Source: UBA7672 sp041166025
GTDB lineage: Bacteria; Pseudomonadota; Alphaproteobacteria; Caulobacterales; Hyphomonadaceae
Assembly: GCA_041166025.1 (NCBI GenBank)
Contig: JBEAMJ010000027.1
Span: forward strand, 1 to 48,537
DNA length: 48,537 bases
Direction: 5' to 3'
The notes below the pieces were generated by a model. It saw nothing but the letters and a program-made list of their open reading frames with translations. It was not told the DNA's origin and made no database searches. This document shows positions 34,848 through 43,838 of the stretch, in pieces. The translations under genes were made by a program, and so were the position numbers. Positions within the stretch are counted from its first letter, which is position 1, and each line of letters opens with the position of its first letter.

Positions 34848-36181
34848 GGCGCTGCGGCGGCGAGCAGCGGAGCCGGCCGGGCAGCAGGCGTGTGAGCCGC
34901 GGCGTGGGTGTGCTGGGTGGTCGCCTTCCAGGGAACACGGCCGCCAAGGGCGAAGGCAGCCTCGAGCCCCGTGCGCAGGCCCGCCTCGTGGAAGCCATCG
35001 CCTAACCAGGCGCCAGCGAAATAGAGGCCGTCCTGACCCTGCAGGCGCTGGAGCGTACGGCGCCCCGCAGCAGACGCGCCGTCGTACATTGGGTGTTCGA
35101 ACTCGTAGACGCCGAACGTCTTGTCTTTGGCAGGCTCGCGGACGGCGTTGAGCGTGACGAAGACAGGGCTGGACTTGGGCAGGCGTTGCAGGCGGTTCAT
35201 CCAGTAGGTGACGCACACGCTCTGATCGGCGCCCTTGGTGACATTCCAGGACGCCCAGGCCATGCGCCGCTGAGGCATCATCGATGCGTCTTGGTGGAGG
35301 ATGGCCGCGTTCTTCGAGAAGCGCACGGAGCCAAGCGCCATGCGCTGCTCATCGCAGGTGCGGTCCAGCATCCGTTTCGCCTCGTCCGCATGGCAGGCGA
35401 AAATGACAGCGTCATAGGTTTCCGGCGGGCGCGTGCTCTCTGTAACCTGCACCTTTCCGCCGCCCAGTGGCCGGACATTCTGGATGTTGGCCGAAGGCCG
35501 GAGCGAGCCGGCAAGGTCGGCCAGCATGCGCTGCACGTAGGTCCGGCTGCCGCCTTTCACGGTGCGCCAGATCGGCCGCACGAGGTGCATCAGGCGGTGA
35601 TTGTCGAAGAACTGCAGGAAGCTGACCACCGGATAGTCCAGCATCAGCTTCTCCGGGGTCGACCAGATCGCGGCGCTCATGGGGAGAAGATACGCCTCGC
35701 GGAACAGCTGCGAATATCCGTGTTGGTCGAGCCACTCGCCGAGGCTGAGGTCGGAAACCTTTCCCGCTGTAAGCTCGGCCCGGGCGGTATTATTAAAATC
35801 GATGATCTCGCCGATCATGCTGCGGAACCGCGGATCCAGCGCATTGCGTTTCCAGGCGAACAGTCCCCATGGATCCGACGACCACTCATACCCGGATGGA
35901 TCGGACACGGCGAACGCCATGTCGGTCCAGACCGTGGGCACATCGAGATGGTTCAGCAGCGCCGTGAAGTTGGGATAGTTGGGACGGTTGAAGCAGATGA
36001 AGCCGATATCGACGGCGAGCGGCGTTCCCTGATGGTCGATGTCAACGGTCCAGGCATGGCCGCCAAACCGCGCCGCGCTGTCGTAGAGCGTCACATCGGC
36101 GCTTTCCCGCAGGGCCCACGCGGCGCCAAGGCCGGAGATGCCGCCGCCGATGACCGCAATGCGTTTACGGCGAGAAATCAT
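34844..36181 (-). CDS. NAD(P)/FAD-dependent oxidoreductase (amine-oxidase/desaturase-like)
   Basis: A 445-residue flavoprotein. The FAD motif IAVIGGGISGLGAAWAL is at the N terminus, followed by FGGHAWTVDID and DIGFICFNRPNYPN, typical of the subgroup paired with DUF1365 and Cfa. The C terminus has LYFAGAWLGDGFHEAGLRTG, the second FAD-contact region, then an Ala/Pro/His-rich tail. It may oxidise or desaturate the acyl chain before or after methylation; this is inferred. ATGA overlaps join it to the photolyase upstream and DUF1365 downstream. Confidence 0.88.
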   Translation of the reverse strand: MISRRKRIAVIGGGISGLGAAWALRESADVTLYDSAARFGGHAWTVDIDHQGTPLAVDIGFICFNRPNYPNFTALLNHLDVPTVWTDMAFAVSDPSGYEWSSDPWGLFAWKRNALDPRFRSMIGEIIDFNNTARAELTAGKVSDLSLGEWLDQHGYSQLFREAYLLPMSAAIWSTPEKLMLDYPVVSFLQFFDNHRLMHLVRPIWRTVKGGSRTYVQRMLADLAGSLRPSANIQNVRPLGGGKVQVTESTRPPETYDAVIFACHADEAKRMLDRTCDEQRMALGSVRFSKNAAILHQDASMMPQRRMAWASWNVTKGADQSVCVTYWMNRLQRLPKSSPVFVTLNAVREPAKDKTFGVYEFEHPMYDGASAAGRRTLQRLQGQDGLYFAGAWLGDGFHEAGLRTGLEAAFALGGRVPWKATTQHTHAAAHTPAARPAPLLAAAAP

Positions 36182-37629
36182 GCTGCAGTTTCCTGGTTGG
36201 CGGTCTTGTAGGTTTCAAGCGCCCGCTTGCGGGCAAAGTCGTGGTCAATGATCGGGAGGGGATAGGTCTTGCCGAGCGTGACGCCGGCTGAACCGAGTGC
36301 TTCCACAGGCGCCTCCCACGGCCGATGAATCCATTTCGGCGCGAGCTTGGCGAGTTCGGGGACCCAGCTGCGCACATAATCGCCAGCCGGATCGAACTTC
36401 TCGCCCTGCAGCACCGGGTTGAAGACGCGAAAATAGGGAGCGGCGTCCGCCCCTGTTCCGGCTGTCCACTGCCAGCCATTGGCGTTGTTGGCTTCGTCGG
36501 CGTCGACGAGCGTGTCCCAGAACCATTCCTCACCCTTGCGCCAGTGGACGAGCAGGTCCTTGGCGAAAAAGGAAGCGACGATCATGCGGACGCGGTTGTG
36601 CATCCAGCCTGTCGCCCACAGCTCGCGCATGCCGGCGTCGATGATGGGATAGCCGGTCCGGCCGCGCCTCCATGCTTCAAGTTCGGCCTTCGAACCCATG
36701 CGCCAGTCGACCTGCTCGAACTGTCGGCGCCAGCTGAGGCGCCCCATGTCAGGGTCGTGGTAGAGCAGGTGGTAGGAAAAGTCGCGCCAGGCGATCTCGG
36801 AGAGGAATTTCTGCACCTGGTCCACCGGCGCCTGGCCGGCTTCCGCAGCGTGTTGCGCAGCGCGCCAGACCTGGTGCGGGCTGATCTCGCCGAAGCGGAG
36901 ATGCGGTGACAGTCGCGAGGTCGAGGCCTGCGAGGGAATGTTGCGTCCGTCGGCGTACCCCGCGATCGGCCCGGCCATGAAGTCGAGCATGCGCTTGCGC
37001 GCGCCAAGTTCGCCAGGCGTCCACATCTGCGCGAGACCGCCCGACCAGTCGGGCATGGACGGATGCAGCTTCCAGGAGTCGAGGGCATCGGAAACGATCT
37101 GTGGAGCGGCAGGGAATGCGCGCGGCTCGGGCGAGGGAGGGGGGATTTCGATGCTCGCCTGAAGCGCCTTCCAGAACGGCGTGAAGACCTTGAAGGCGCC
37201 GCCTGATCCTGTCTTCAACGCAAACGGTTCGGCCAGCAGCGCGCCGTTGAAGCTGTGCGCCTCGACGCCGTCTTTCTTCAGCGCGGCCTTGATGCGCTCA
37301 TCAATGCGGCGCGCTGGCCCATAGCGGCGGGTCCAGTAGACCGCGTGAGCGCCTGTCTCGGCGACGAGTTTGGCGATCGCCGTTTCGGCTGGTCCCCTTC
37401 GCAGTACGAGTGCGCCGCCCTTCGCCCCGATGCGCTCGCCGAGGGCGCGCAGGGATTTGTCGAGCCACCAGCGGCTCGCCCCTCCCAGGGAGCGCGATTC
37501 GCGGCTCTCCTCGTCGAGAATGTAGGCCAGCACGAGGGGCCGTCCCGTGGCGTGGGCGGCGGCGAGGGCGGGGTTGTCCGCGAGGCGCAGGTCGTCCCGA
37601 AACCAGTGAATGACAGGGTTATCGGACAA
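36178..37629 (-). CDS. phrB: Deoxyribodipyrimidine photolyase (class I CPD type)
   Basis: A 483-residue light-driven DNA repair enzyme. The antenna domain begins with IHWFRDDLRLADNPAL, and the FAD-binding domain has TSRLSPHLRFGEISP, WRDFSYHLLYH, GYPIIDAGMRELWATGWMHNR and the NNANGWQWTAGTGADAAPYFRVFNP segment with the electron-transfer Trp residues. The start is TTG (37629): an in-frame TGA lies 9 bases upstream and no early ATG exists. It leads a four-gene overlapping chain, which ties light-damage repair to membrane lipid modification. Confidence 0.93.
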   Translation of the reverse strand: MSDNPVIHWFRDDLRLADNPALAAAHATGRPLVLAYILDEESRESRSLGGASRWWLDKSLRALGERIGAKGGALVLRRGPAETAIAKLVAETGAHAVYWTRRYGPARRIDERIKAALKKDGVEAHSFNGALLAEPFALKTGSGGAFKVFTPFWKALQASIEIPPPSPEPRAFPAAPQIVSDALDSWKLHPSMPDWSGGLAQMWTPGELGARKRMLDFMAGPIAGYADGRNIPSQASTSRLSPHLRFGEISPHQVWRAAQHAAEAGQAPVDQVQKFLSEIAWRDFSYHLLYHDPDMGRLSWRRQFEQVDWRMGSKAELEAWRRGRTGYPIIDAGMRELWATGWMHNRVRMIVASFFAKDLLVHWRKGEEWFWDTLVDADEANNANGWQWTAGTGADAAPYFRVFNPVLQGEKFDPAGDYVRSWVPELAKLAPKWIHRPWEAPVEALGSAGVTLGKTYPLPIIDHDFARKRALETYKTANQETAA

Positions 37630-37684
37630 TTCGGCTCACGCGCAGGTCTTTTCCGGCTCACTACGCTTTGCAATAGGCAACGGA

Positions 37685-38539
37685 TCAGCCTGCAGCGCGG
37701 GCCCTGGCATAGGCCTGCGTGCCACGCTGGATTACTCCGTCCCCCGGCAGGACGGTCTCGGCCGCGTAGTCGACCCCGTCGCCGAGTCGACCGTAGAGCG
37801 GGGCGAAGTCTGTGTCGACTGTGGCTCGGAAGAGTTCGTCATAGGAGCGAATGACGAAGTAGGTTTGCTGGAAGTCGTCGATCCGATAGCGCGTGCGCAT
37901 GACCCGTTCGAGGTCAAAGCGGATGCGGTTGGGGCTTGAGTCTTCGAGCGCAAAGATCGACTCATCCTTTGAGGACGAGATGCCCGCGCCGTAGATGCGA
38001 AGACCCTCCGGCGTCTCGATGAGGCCGAACTCCACTGTGTACCAGTAGAGCGCTGAGAGATTCTTGAGGCGGCCGAACTTCATCGCGCGCAGCCCGCCCC
38101 GCCCATACGCTTCCATGTAGTCGGCGAAGACCGGATCGGTAAGCAGCGGCACATGGCCGAACACATCGTGGAAGACGTCCGGCTCCTGCAGGTAGTCGAG
38201 CTGGGCGCGCGTGCGGATGAACTGGCCGGCGGGGAAGCGGCGGTTGGCGAGATGATTGAAGAACACCTCGTCTGGCACGAGGCCCGGCACGGCGACAACC
38301 TCGAAGCCGGTTCGCGCCTTCAGCTCGATATTGATCTCGGCGAAGTTCGGGATACCGCCGCGGTTGAGGTTGAGCGTCTCGAGCCCGCGCAGCATGGCAG
38401 GGTCGGCGCGGTCCTTAAGGATGGCGACCTGCCGGCGATAGAGAAAGTCCCACACGGCATGCTCGTCCGCTGTGTAAGCTTTCCAATTCTGGTCGATGAC
38501 ATAGTCGTCGTCGCGCACGGTGATGTGGCTGCTGCTCAT
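37685..38539 (-). CDS. phhA: Phenylalanine 4-monooxygenase (phenylalanine hydroxylase)
   Basis: A 284-residue pterin-dependent non-haem iron enzyme converting Phe to Tyr. The iron ligands are visible as His124 and His129 (DVFHDVFGHVP) and Glu170 (WYTVEFGL). The bacterial catalytic domain is complete and there is no regulatory ACT domain, as usual for this group. It lies 55 bp upstream of the photolyase on the same strand and may be co-transcribed. No pterin dehydratase (phhB) is nearby. Confidence 0.95.
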   Translation of the reverse strand: MSSSHITVRDDDYVIDQNWKAYTADEHAVWDFLYRRQVAILKDRADPAMLRGLETLNLNRGGIPNFAEINIELKARTGFEVVAVPGLVPDEVFFNHLANRRFPAGQFIRTRAQLDYLQEPDVFHDVFGHVPLLTDPVFADYMEAYGRGGLRAMKFGRLKNLSALYWYTVEFGLIETPEGLRIYGAGISSSKDESIFALEDSSPNRIRFDLERVMRTRYRIDDFQQTYFVIRSYDELFRATVDTDFAPLYGRLGDGVDYAAETVLPGDGVIQRGTQAYARARAAG

Positions 38540-39029
38540 GCCTTCAATGTAGGACGCATCCGGGGATTCGTCACGCTGCGGTTCAGGTGGCTTGAGTTAT
38601 CGCTTTTTCGGAGGCGGTCCCACTGCTTCTGTACGCCGATGCAAACATGGCGTTGCTCGTTGCGCAGCTGGCTGGCTTCGCGGTTGATGTTCCCGGCGAG
38701 GTCGGGAAATCGCTAGAAGCTGCCATTGAGGGCGAGCTGGGTTTGAAACATCTGGGCTAGCCAGACCGGAGCAAGACACAGAGCCGGACGACCCCATTCC
38801 ACTGACCAAATCCCGCCCGGAAAGGCGTCTCACACCACGATCGCCGCGACGTCGAAGTTCTGCAAGGGCAGCGCCCCCACCATTCGCCGCAGCGTTTGCC
38901 GACGACCCGCCCAAGGCTGGAAGCGTCACGCGCGCGATCGCCAGTGTTCTGTACCTACCGTCAGTTTCCCCAGCTTGATCCGCCGCCAACGGGTGTACAT
39001 CATTGCAGGAAACACTCGGGAGAGCTGCC
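38540..39029. other. Gene-poor 490-bp gap with one relic-like frame
   Basis: The gap separates phhA from the lipase-like gene. An open frame at 38596-38760 (plus strand, 54 codons, no good start, TGA directly upstream) reads like a protein C terminus (LLYADANMALLVAQLAGF ... LGLKHLG) and could be a gene remnant. Other long frames here look like chance. The last ~40 bp hold the ribosome site of the lipase gene. No RNA gene was recognised. Confidence 0.45.
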
Positions 39030-40589
39030 ATGTATTTCGTGCGCGCCTTTGTGGCGCTGACCGCGCTCGCCATATCCGGATGCCAGCTCAAGCAACCCGG
39101 CACAGACGGAATGGCCCAACGACAAGGCGCCGTCTCTGCACTGCTCCGCGACGGATGGACTCAAACCGCATCGCTGACACCAGCCAGTCTTTCCGAAAAG
39201 CTGAAGTTGTTCGAGGAGGGGCGCTGGACACTGGAGGTCGCCGGGGCGCCCAGCTGCGGCGTAGACGTCTATCACTACGAATACAATTCGGTGGACGGCA
39301 AAGGCGCCGCTGTCACAGCGTCGGGCGCGCTTATGGTTCCCACCGGATCAGACCTGAAGTGTGAAGGACATCGTCCAATCATTCTCGGGTTACACGGCAC
39401 CGTGGCAGACAAACCGTACAATCTCGCTGATTTTTCGGGCGAAAACCCCGCATCTGTCCGCGCCCTCGCGTGGGCAGGCGTCTATGCCTCGCAAGGCTAC
39501 ACTGTCGTTGCCCCCAACTACACAGGGCTCGATACATCGACTGCGTCCTACCAGTCCTACCTGCATGCAGCCCAACAGACTGAAGACGTGCTGAGGGCGC
39601 TGGCCGCCGCAAGAGAGTTGCTGCCCCAAGTAGCAGACAGCCCCTCTGACAAGCTTTTTCTCGTCGGCTACTCGCAAGGTGGCTGGCTTGCGATGGCGAC
39701 GCACCGCGAGATGGAAGCACGCGGCCTCAACCTCACGGCCTCTGTTCCCATGTCCGGACCTTACGCTCTCACTGCCGTGGCGGACGACGTCTTTGCGGGA
39801 AGACCCGTGCAGGGCTCGACCCTGTTCTTTCCCCTGATCGTGCGCGCCTATCAGAATGCATATGGCGATCTGTACACCGCGCCATCCGAGCTCTTCAGTG
39901 CCGGCTTCGCCGATGGCGTGGCGACGCTTCTACCCTCGCACACACCTCTCGCGACGCTGGTTCAGGACGGACAACTGCCCGAAACCGCCCTGTTTCCATT
40001 CCCGTCTGCGACGCCGCCAGGCGTGTCTGCCAGTGTCAGACACGCCCTTGAAAGCGATTCACCCGCAAAAGAACCGGCTCGGTTCGCAAGCATCTACGCC
40101 GCAGGTTTCGGGACCAACTTCCTTATCAATGAAGGGTTCCGCATCGATTACCTAGAGGACATGCAGGCCAATCCTGACGGCGCATGGTCGATGAAGGGCG
40201 ATGGCGAGCCTCCTCAAACGTCGGCAAATCCGTTCCGTCGCGCCATCATGCGAAACGATCTGCGCGGCTGGACTCCAAAAGCGCACATGATGATGTGCGG
40301 AGGCCCGGGCGATGCGGCCGCGCCGTTCCGCTATGGTGGCGAATTCATGATGCGCTACTGGAGCGACCCTCGCAGGGCGCCACGGCCAGGGGTCGTCTCG
40401 CTGCTCGATATCGAAGCGCCGATCGCTGCGAGTGATGCATTCGAAGCCTTGAAGGCCGACTTTCAGGCACGAAAGGGTCCCTACATGAGAGACACCAAGG
40501 CGCCTGCATGGGTGGACGCCTATCACCAGCTTCTGCTTCCGAGGTACTGCTACACCGCTGCGCGGCAGTATTTCGACGCCCTCAGGTAG
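39030..40589 (+). CDS. Secreted alpha/beta hydrolase lipoprotein, secretory lipase-like
   Basis: A 519-residue serine hydrolase. The signal peptide ends in a lipobox (LAISGC, Cys18). The nucleophile is Ser215 in GYSQGG, and an earlier LGLHGTVAD probably forms the oxyanion hole. The length and architecture resemble the LIP-type secretory lipases (Candida-like fold) found sporadically in bacteria. The Asp and His of the triad are not assigned. The ATG at 39030 has GGGAGAG 5 bases upstream; a start at 39003 lacks a signal. It sits alone between two gene-poor gaps and may be acquired. Confidence 0.8.
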   Translation: MYFVRAFVALTALAISGCQLKQPGTDGMAQRQGAVSALLRDGWTQTASLTPASLSEKLKLFEEGRWTLEVAGAPSCGVDVYHYEYNSVDGKGAAVTASGALMVPTGSDLKCEGHRPIILGLHGTVADKPYNLADFSGENPASVRALAWAGVYASQGYTVVAPNYTGLDTSTASYQSYLHAAQQTEDVLRALAAARELLPQVADSPSDKLFLVGYSQGGWLAMATHREMEARGLNLTASVPMSGPYALTAVADDVFAGRPVQGSTLFFPLIVRAYQNAYGDLYTAPSELFSAGFADGVATLLPSHTPLATLVQDGQLPETALFPFPSATPPGVSASVRHALESDSPAKEPARFASIYAAGFGTNFLINEGFRIDYLEDMQANPDGAWSMKGDGEPPQTSANPFRRAIMRNDLRGWTPKAHMMMCGGPGDAAAPFRYGGEFMMRYWSDPRRAPRPGVVSLLDIEAPIAASDAFEALKADFQARKGPYMRDTKAPAWVDAYHQLLLPRYCYTAARQYFDALR

Positions 40590-40927
40590 GTTCAGTAGCT
40601 TGCGGTCGACCGGGACGCATACCGGCAATGCGGGAGACTGCTTCATCTTTCGTTGGCTAAGCGATAGCCGCTACCTCCAGCCACAAAACGTCGGCAAGCT
40701 CTGCGTGGGCCGGTGGCAGGTTGTTGATGGGGCCGAGCATCGGACCTGCCCAGATTTTTGGAACGATGCGCGCCGCTACTGGCGGCTATGGGCCAATTCC
40801 TGATCTGGCTTCCAACCGCTCGGCAGGACCGCTCACGGCCTGCCGCGACGCTGACTGATTTTACAGAGCTTGCGGCTCCACCCTGCGAGGCGGGGCGCGC
40901 GTGGCGACGCATGTTCTTGCCGCCTCA
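40590..40927. other. Gene-poor 338-bp gap with a short minus-strand relic frame
   Basis: No credible gene. On the minus strand, 40785-40657 reads a short protein-like frame (RIVPKIWAGPMLGPINNLPP, then AHAELADVLWLEVAA) bounded by stops on both sides, with no start signal. It may be a degraded gene end. No terminator with a T-run was found after the lipase gene. Confidence 0.4.
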
Positions 40928-42397
40928 CTACGCGCTCAGCCGCCTCACGAACCAGTCGGTGAGTTTATTCCAGACGTCGCGGTCGGCTTCGTCTTCCACG
41001 CCGTGTTCGAGGTTGGGGTTGTCGTTGATCTCGATGATCATCGGGCCGTCGGGACCGGACTTGAGGTCGACGCCATAGAAGCCATCGCCGATGAGGTTGG
41101 CGGCGCGCACGGCGACGTCGACCACGTCGGCGGGGGCTTCGGCCACGGGGATCGACCTGTGGCCGCCTTCGACGGACTCACCACCTTCCTGATGCTTGAT
41201 GATCTGCCAGTGGCCGCGCGCCATCTTGTACTGACAGACGAAGAGCGGTCGCTTGTCGAGGACGCCGACGCGCCAGTCGAATTCGGTGGGCACAAATTTC
41301 TGGGCGATGCAGAGGTCAGACTCTTCGAGGAACTGCGCCACGATCTCGCGCAGTTCCTGCATCGAGGACGCCTTGCGGATGCCGCGCGAGAACGAGCCGT
41401 CGGGAATCTTGAGAACGACAGGGAAGTTGAGGCGGTCGGCGACATCCTCAAGATCGGTCTTGTCCTGGATGATCATGGTCTCGGGGGCTGGCAGGCCGGC
41501 GCCGATGAGACGCTCCCAGAGGTAGACCTTGTTGGTGCACCGGATCATCGAGATGGGATCGTCGATGACGGGCATGCCTTCCTGGACCGCCTTCCGGGCG
41601 AAGCGATAGGTGTGGTTCTTGATCGAGGTCGTCTCGCGGATCATCAGCGCGTCGAATTCGCCGAGGCGGTTGAAATCGCGCCGCGTGATCGGCTCGATCT
41701 CGACGCCGTCCTTTTCGGCCAGTCTTGCCCAGTGCTGCAGGCTTTCGACGCTGGAAGGCGCGAGCTTCTCATTGGGATCGTGGAGAACGGCAATCGACCA
41801 TTTCGGAACCACGCGGGCCTTTGGGCTCTTCCAGGTGCGACCCGTATAGGCCGTGAGGCTCTTGACGAAGAACTCCAGTTCTTCGTCCTCCAGTTTCGTG
41901 AAGGGCGTGATGCGGATGCGCTTGATCCTGATCTTGCCGGGCGAGCCATTGGCGGTGGTCGTCACGATGACGACGGGGGCGCGATACCAGTCAAACATCT
42001 GGCGGCCGAACCTGCGGAAGCGCTCGTCCTCGACCTCGCCGAAGCAGACGATCAGGCGTTCGGGGATCGGGCCCTTGCCCGGCGATTTCGCGAGGCCGTT
42101 GTGAAGCAGGTCTTCGAGGATGGAGGCCGTATCATCCGGGATCTCCCGGTCGTGCAGGTCGAGCAGCGTTTCCACTGTCGGAATGACCCGGTGGCCCCGC
42201 GCCTCGCCGAGGAGAGAAGCGTAGTATCCGTCGGTCTGGTAATTGTAGTTGCGAGCCAGGTTGATGATTTTGGGTCGCGAGCCGGAGAGAAGTTTCGGCT
42301 GCAAGACATAATCGCGCGTCGTCATCATGCGGAACGGCGCGCCCAGGGCGGCAAGGTCCCGCAGGTCGTCCGCGATCAGGATCCAGTCATATCTCAA
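40928..42397 (-). CDS. RimK-like ATP-grasp ligase with N-terminal RLAN domain
   Basis: A 489-residue predicted peptide- or amino-acid ligase. The N-terminal half is the RLAN domain (YDWILIADDLRDL, VINLARNYNYQTDGYYASLLGEARGH-type segment). The C-terminal half is an ATP-grasp domain with VVLKIPDGSFSRGI, EFDWRVGVLDKR and the Mg-binding IIEINDNPN. RimK relatives attach glutamate or similar residues to proteins or small molecules; the substrate here is unknown. The start is TTG, overlapping the GNAT stop by 11 bases, and it fits the family's N terminus. Confidence 0.88.
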   Translation of the reverse strand: MRYDWILIADDLRDLAALGAPFRMMTTRDYVLQPKLLSGSRPKIINLARNYNYQTDGYYASLLGEARGHRVIPTVETLLDLHDREIPDDTASILEDLLHNGLAKSPGKGPIPERLIVCFGEVEDERFRRFGRQMFDWYRAPVVIVTTTANGSPGKIRIKRIRITPFTKLEDEELEFFVKSLTAYTGRTWKSPKARVVPKWSIAVLHDPNEKLAPSSVESLQHWARLAEKDGVEIEPITRRDFNRLGEFDALMIRETTSIKNHTYRFARKAVQEGMPVIDDPISMIRCTNKVYLWERLIGAGLPAPETMIIQDKTDLEDVADRLNFPVVLKIPDGSFSRGIRKASSMQELREIVAQFLEESDLCIAQKFVPTEFDWRVGVLDKRPLFVCQYKMARGHWQIIKHQEGGESVEGGHRSIPVAEAPADVVDVAVRAANLIGDGFYGVDLKSGPDGPMIIEINDNPNLEHGVEDEADRDVWNKLTDWFVRRLSA

Positions 42398-42893
42398 AGT
42401 GCTTCAGCATCCTGATTGCGCCCCAGCCGTCTGCATAGAAGCCCGGTTCCACCTCGAAACACTTGTAGCCATAGCCGTGATAGCGCTTCAGCAGAGCGTA
42501 GTTGGTCTCCTTGATCTCAAGATTGAGTCGCGCGATGGCATTATCATGGCAGTAGCGTTCGACATGGCGGAAAAGCTGTTCGCCAAGGCCCTTTCCCTGA
42601 TGCGCTGGCGAGACGGCGAGGCTGTCGAAATTGGCTGCATCGTCCTCGAGGATCAGAAAGGCGTAGCCGGCGACCGCGCCATCCACGATGGCGCAGAACA
42701 GCGCGGCGCCATCGTCGGCCAGCACGTCGGCGAAATCCTCGCGCGTCATCATCTTGTCGGCGTAGCCAGCGGCGAAGCAGGCCTGCTCGATCGCAACCAA
42801 TGTGTCGACGTCGCCAGCGTCCATCTCACGGATCACGCGAGGGCAGTCCTCTTGCGGGGCGACGGTCTCTGGAGCGTCGCGGAGAAGCCGCAT
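42387..42893 (-). CDS. GNAT family N-acetyltransferase, coupled to the ATP-grasp ligase
   Basis: A 168-residue acyl-CoA-dependent acetyltransferase. The CoA-binding loop is HQGKGLGEQLF (about 98-108), preceded by the FDSLAVSP strand and followed by ARLNLEIKETNYALLKRYHGYGYK. It resembles RimI-type enzymes. Overlap with the ligase gene shows coupled translation, so it probably acetylates the same peptide or amino-acid product; such RLAN/ATP-grasp/GNAT pairs have been predicted from comparative genomics. Confidence 0.88.
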   Translation of the reverse strand: MRLLRDAPETVAPQEDCPRVIREMDAGDVDTLVAIEQACFAAGYADKMMTREDFADVLADDGAALFCAIVDGAVAGYAFLILEDDAANFDSLAVSPAHQGKGLGEQLFRHVERYCHDNAIARLNLEIKETNYALLKRYHGYGYKCFEVEPGFYADGWGAIRMLKHFEI

Positions 42894-42950
42894 TAATACC
42901 AGCAGAGTGAGTCTGTCGAGCGCTTAGGACGGCAGGCAGGAGCGAGCAGA

Positions 42951-43331
42951 ATGGCGGATCAGGGTGAGCGCGGGATGTCGGTTGCGCTGGGCGTCGTGTC
43001 GGGCCTCGGTATGGCGCTCGCGTCATGGCTGTTCATTGCGCCGCAGGTCGGCCCGCCACCGATTATCCCTTTTCAGGACAAGATTTTCCATGCGCTGGCA
43101 TTTGCCTGCCTGACAGCCCCCGCGGTGCTGGTGCTGCCGCGTCGCTATCTGTGGTTCTGGGTTGCCCACATGGCCGCGCTTGGCGCCGGAATTGAGCTGG
43201 CCCAGGCGAGGGGCGGCGATGGCCGATCTGGCGACGTCCTGGATTTCGCAGCGGATGTGGTGGGGATTGCAGTGGCGCAGGGCCTGGGCCGTTGGCTGAA
43301 GCGCCAGTTCGATCGGGACGCTGAGGGTTAG
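42951..43331 (+). CDS. VanZ-like small membrane protein
   Basis: A 126-residue protein with three to four hydrophobic helices and the VanZ-like pattern: FQDKIFHALAFACL, then an acidic IELAQARGGDGRSGDVLDFAADVVGI segment broken by polar residues. VanZ-like proteins are membrane proteins of poorly defined role. AGGAG precedes ATG 42951. It is convergent with, and overlaps by four bases, the gspG gene. Confidence 0.8.
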   Translation: MADQGERGMSVALGVVSGLGMALASWLFIAPQVGPPPIIPFQDKIFHALAFACLTAPAVLVLPRRYLWFWVAHMAALGAGIELAQARGGDGRSGDVLDFAADVVGIAVAQGLGRWLKRQFDRDAEG

Positions 43332-43747
43332 CCCACGTCTTCGTTCTCACCTTCGCCGCCCGGGGCTGCGTCTGCCCCAAGCGAGAAAACGCGGGGCCGG
43401 GCGCCATCGGGGCTGAGCTCGTACTGGTAGGCCTTGCCCCACGGGTCGGCGGGCAACTCCCCATCCTCAATATAGGGGCCGCGCCACGATGTGGCGCCGG
43501 GCGGGGCCTTCACAAGCGCCTCGAGGCCTTCGCTGGCTGAAGGATAGCGGCCCATGTCAACGAGGTAGAGTGCGAGCGACGATTTCAGATGGTCGATCTG
43601 GACCTTGGCCGAGTCCGTACGCGCTCGACCAAGATAGCCGAGCACCTGGGGGGCGACGAGGCCGACGATCAGGGCCAGGATGACGAGCGCAACCAGCAAC
43701 TCCATCAGCGAGAAGCCGGCGTCATGCCGCTTAGGTTTATTGTTCAT
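43328..43747 (-). CDS. gspG: Type II secretion major pseudopilin GspG-like
   Basis: A 139-residue pseudopilin. The type IV prepilin signal is clear: cleavage after Gly11 (DAG/FSLMELL) with Glu at +5, then the hydrophobic helix LVALVILALIVGLVAPQVLG. The body has DHLKSSLALYLVDMGRYPSASEGLEALV and DPWGKAYQYE, the GspG calcium-site region. The acidic tail contains several Glu/Asp residues. The ATG at 43747 has GGAG 6 bases before it. No other secretion gene is adjacent except the divergent prepilin peptidase. Confidence 0.92.
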   Translation of the reverse strand: MNNKPKRHDAGFSLMELLVALVILALIVGLVAPQVLGYLGRARTDSAKVQIDHLKSSLALYLVDMGRYPSASEGLEALVKAPPGATSWRGPYIEDGELPADPWGKAYQYELSPDGARPRVFSLGADAAPGGEGENEDVG

Positions 43748-43838
43748 CGCACGCTCCGGCCGACCGAGATTCTGCATGCAAGTTGCATGCGGGGAGCCTA
43801 TCAACAACTGTCGGCCAGCAGGAGCCCTGGGTAAAGAC

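Noticed and set aside
38597..39103. 168-residue minus-strand frame in the gap before the lipase gene
   Set aside because: No ribosome site, low-complexity Arg/Ser/Ala composition, and it runs into the lipase gene antisense.
40901..42415. 504-residue plus-strand frame opposite the ATP-grasp ligase
   Set aside because: The minus strand encodes a complete RLAN/ATP-grasp protein; the plus frame is rich in Asp/Gly/Arg as expected for an antisense shadow of GC-rich DNA.
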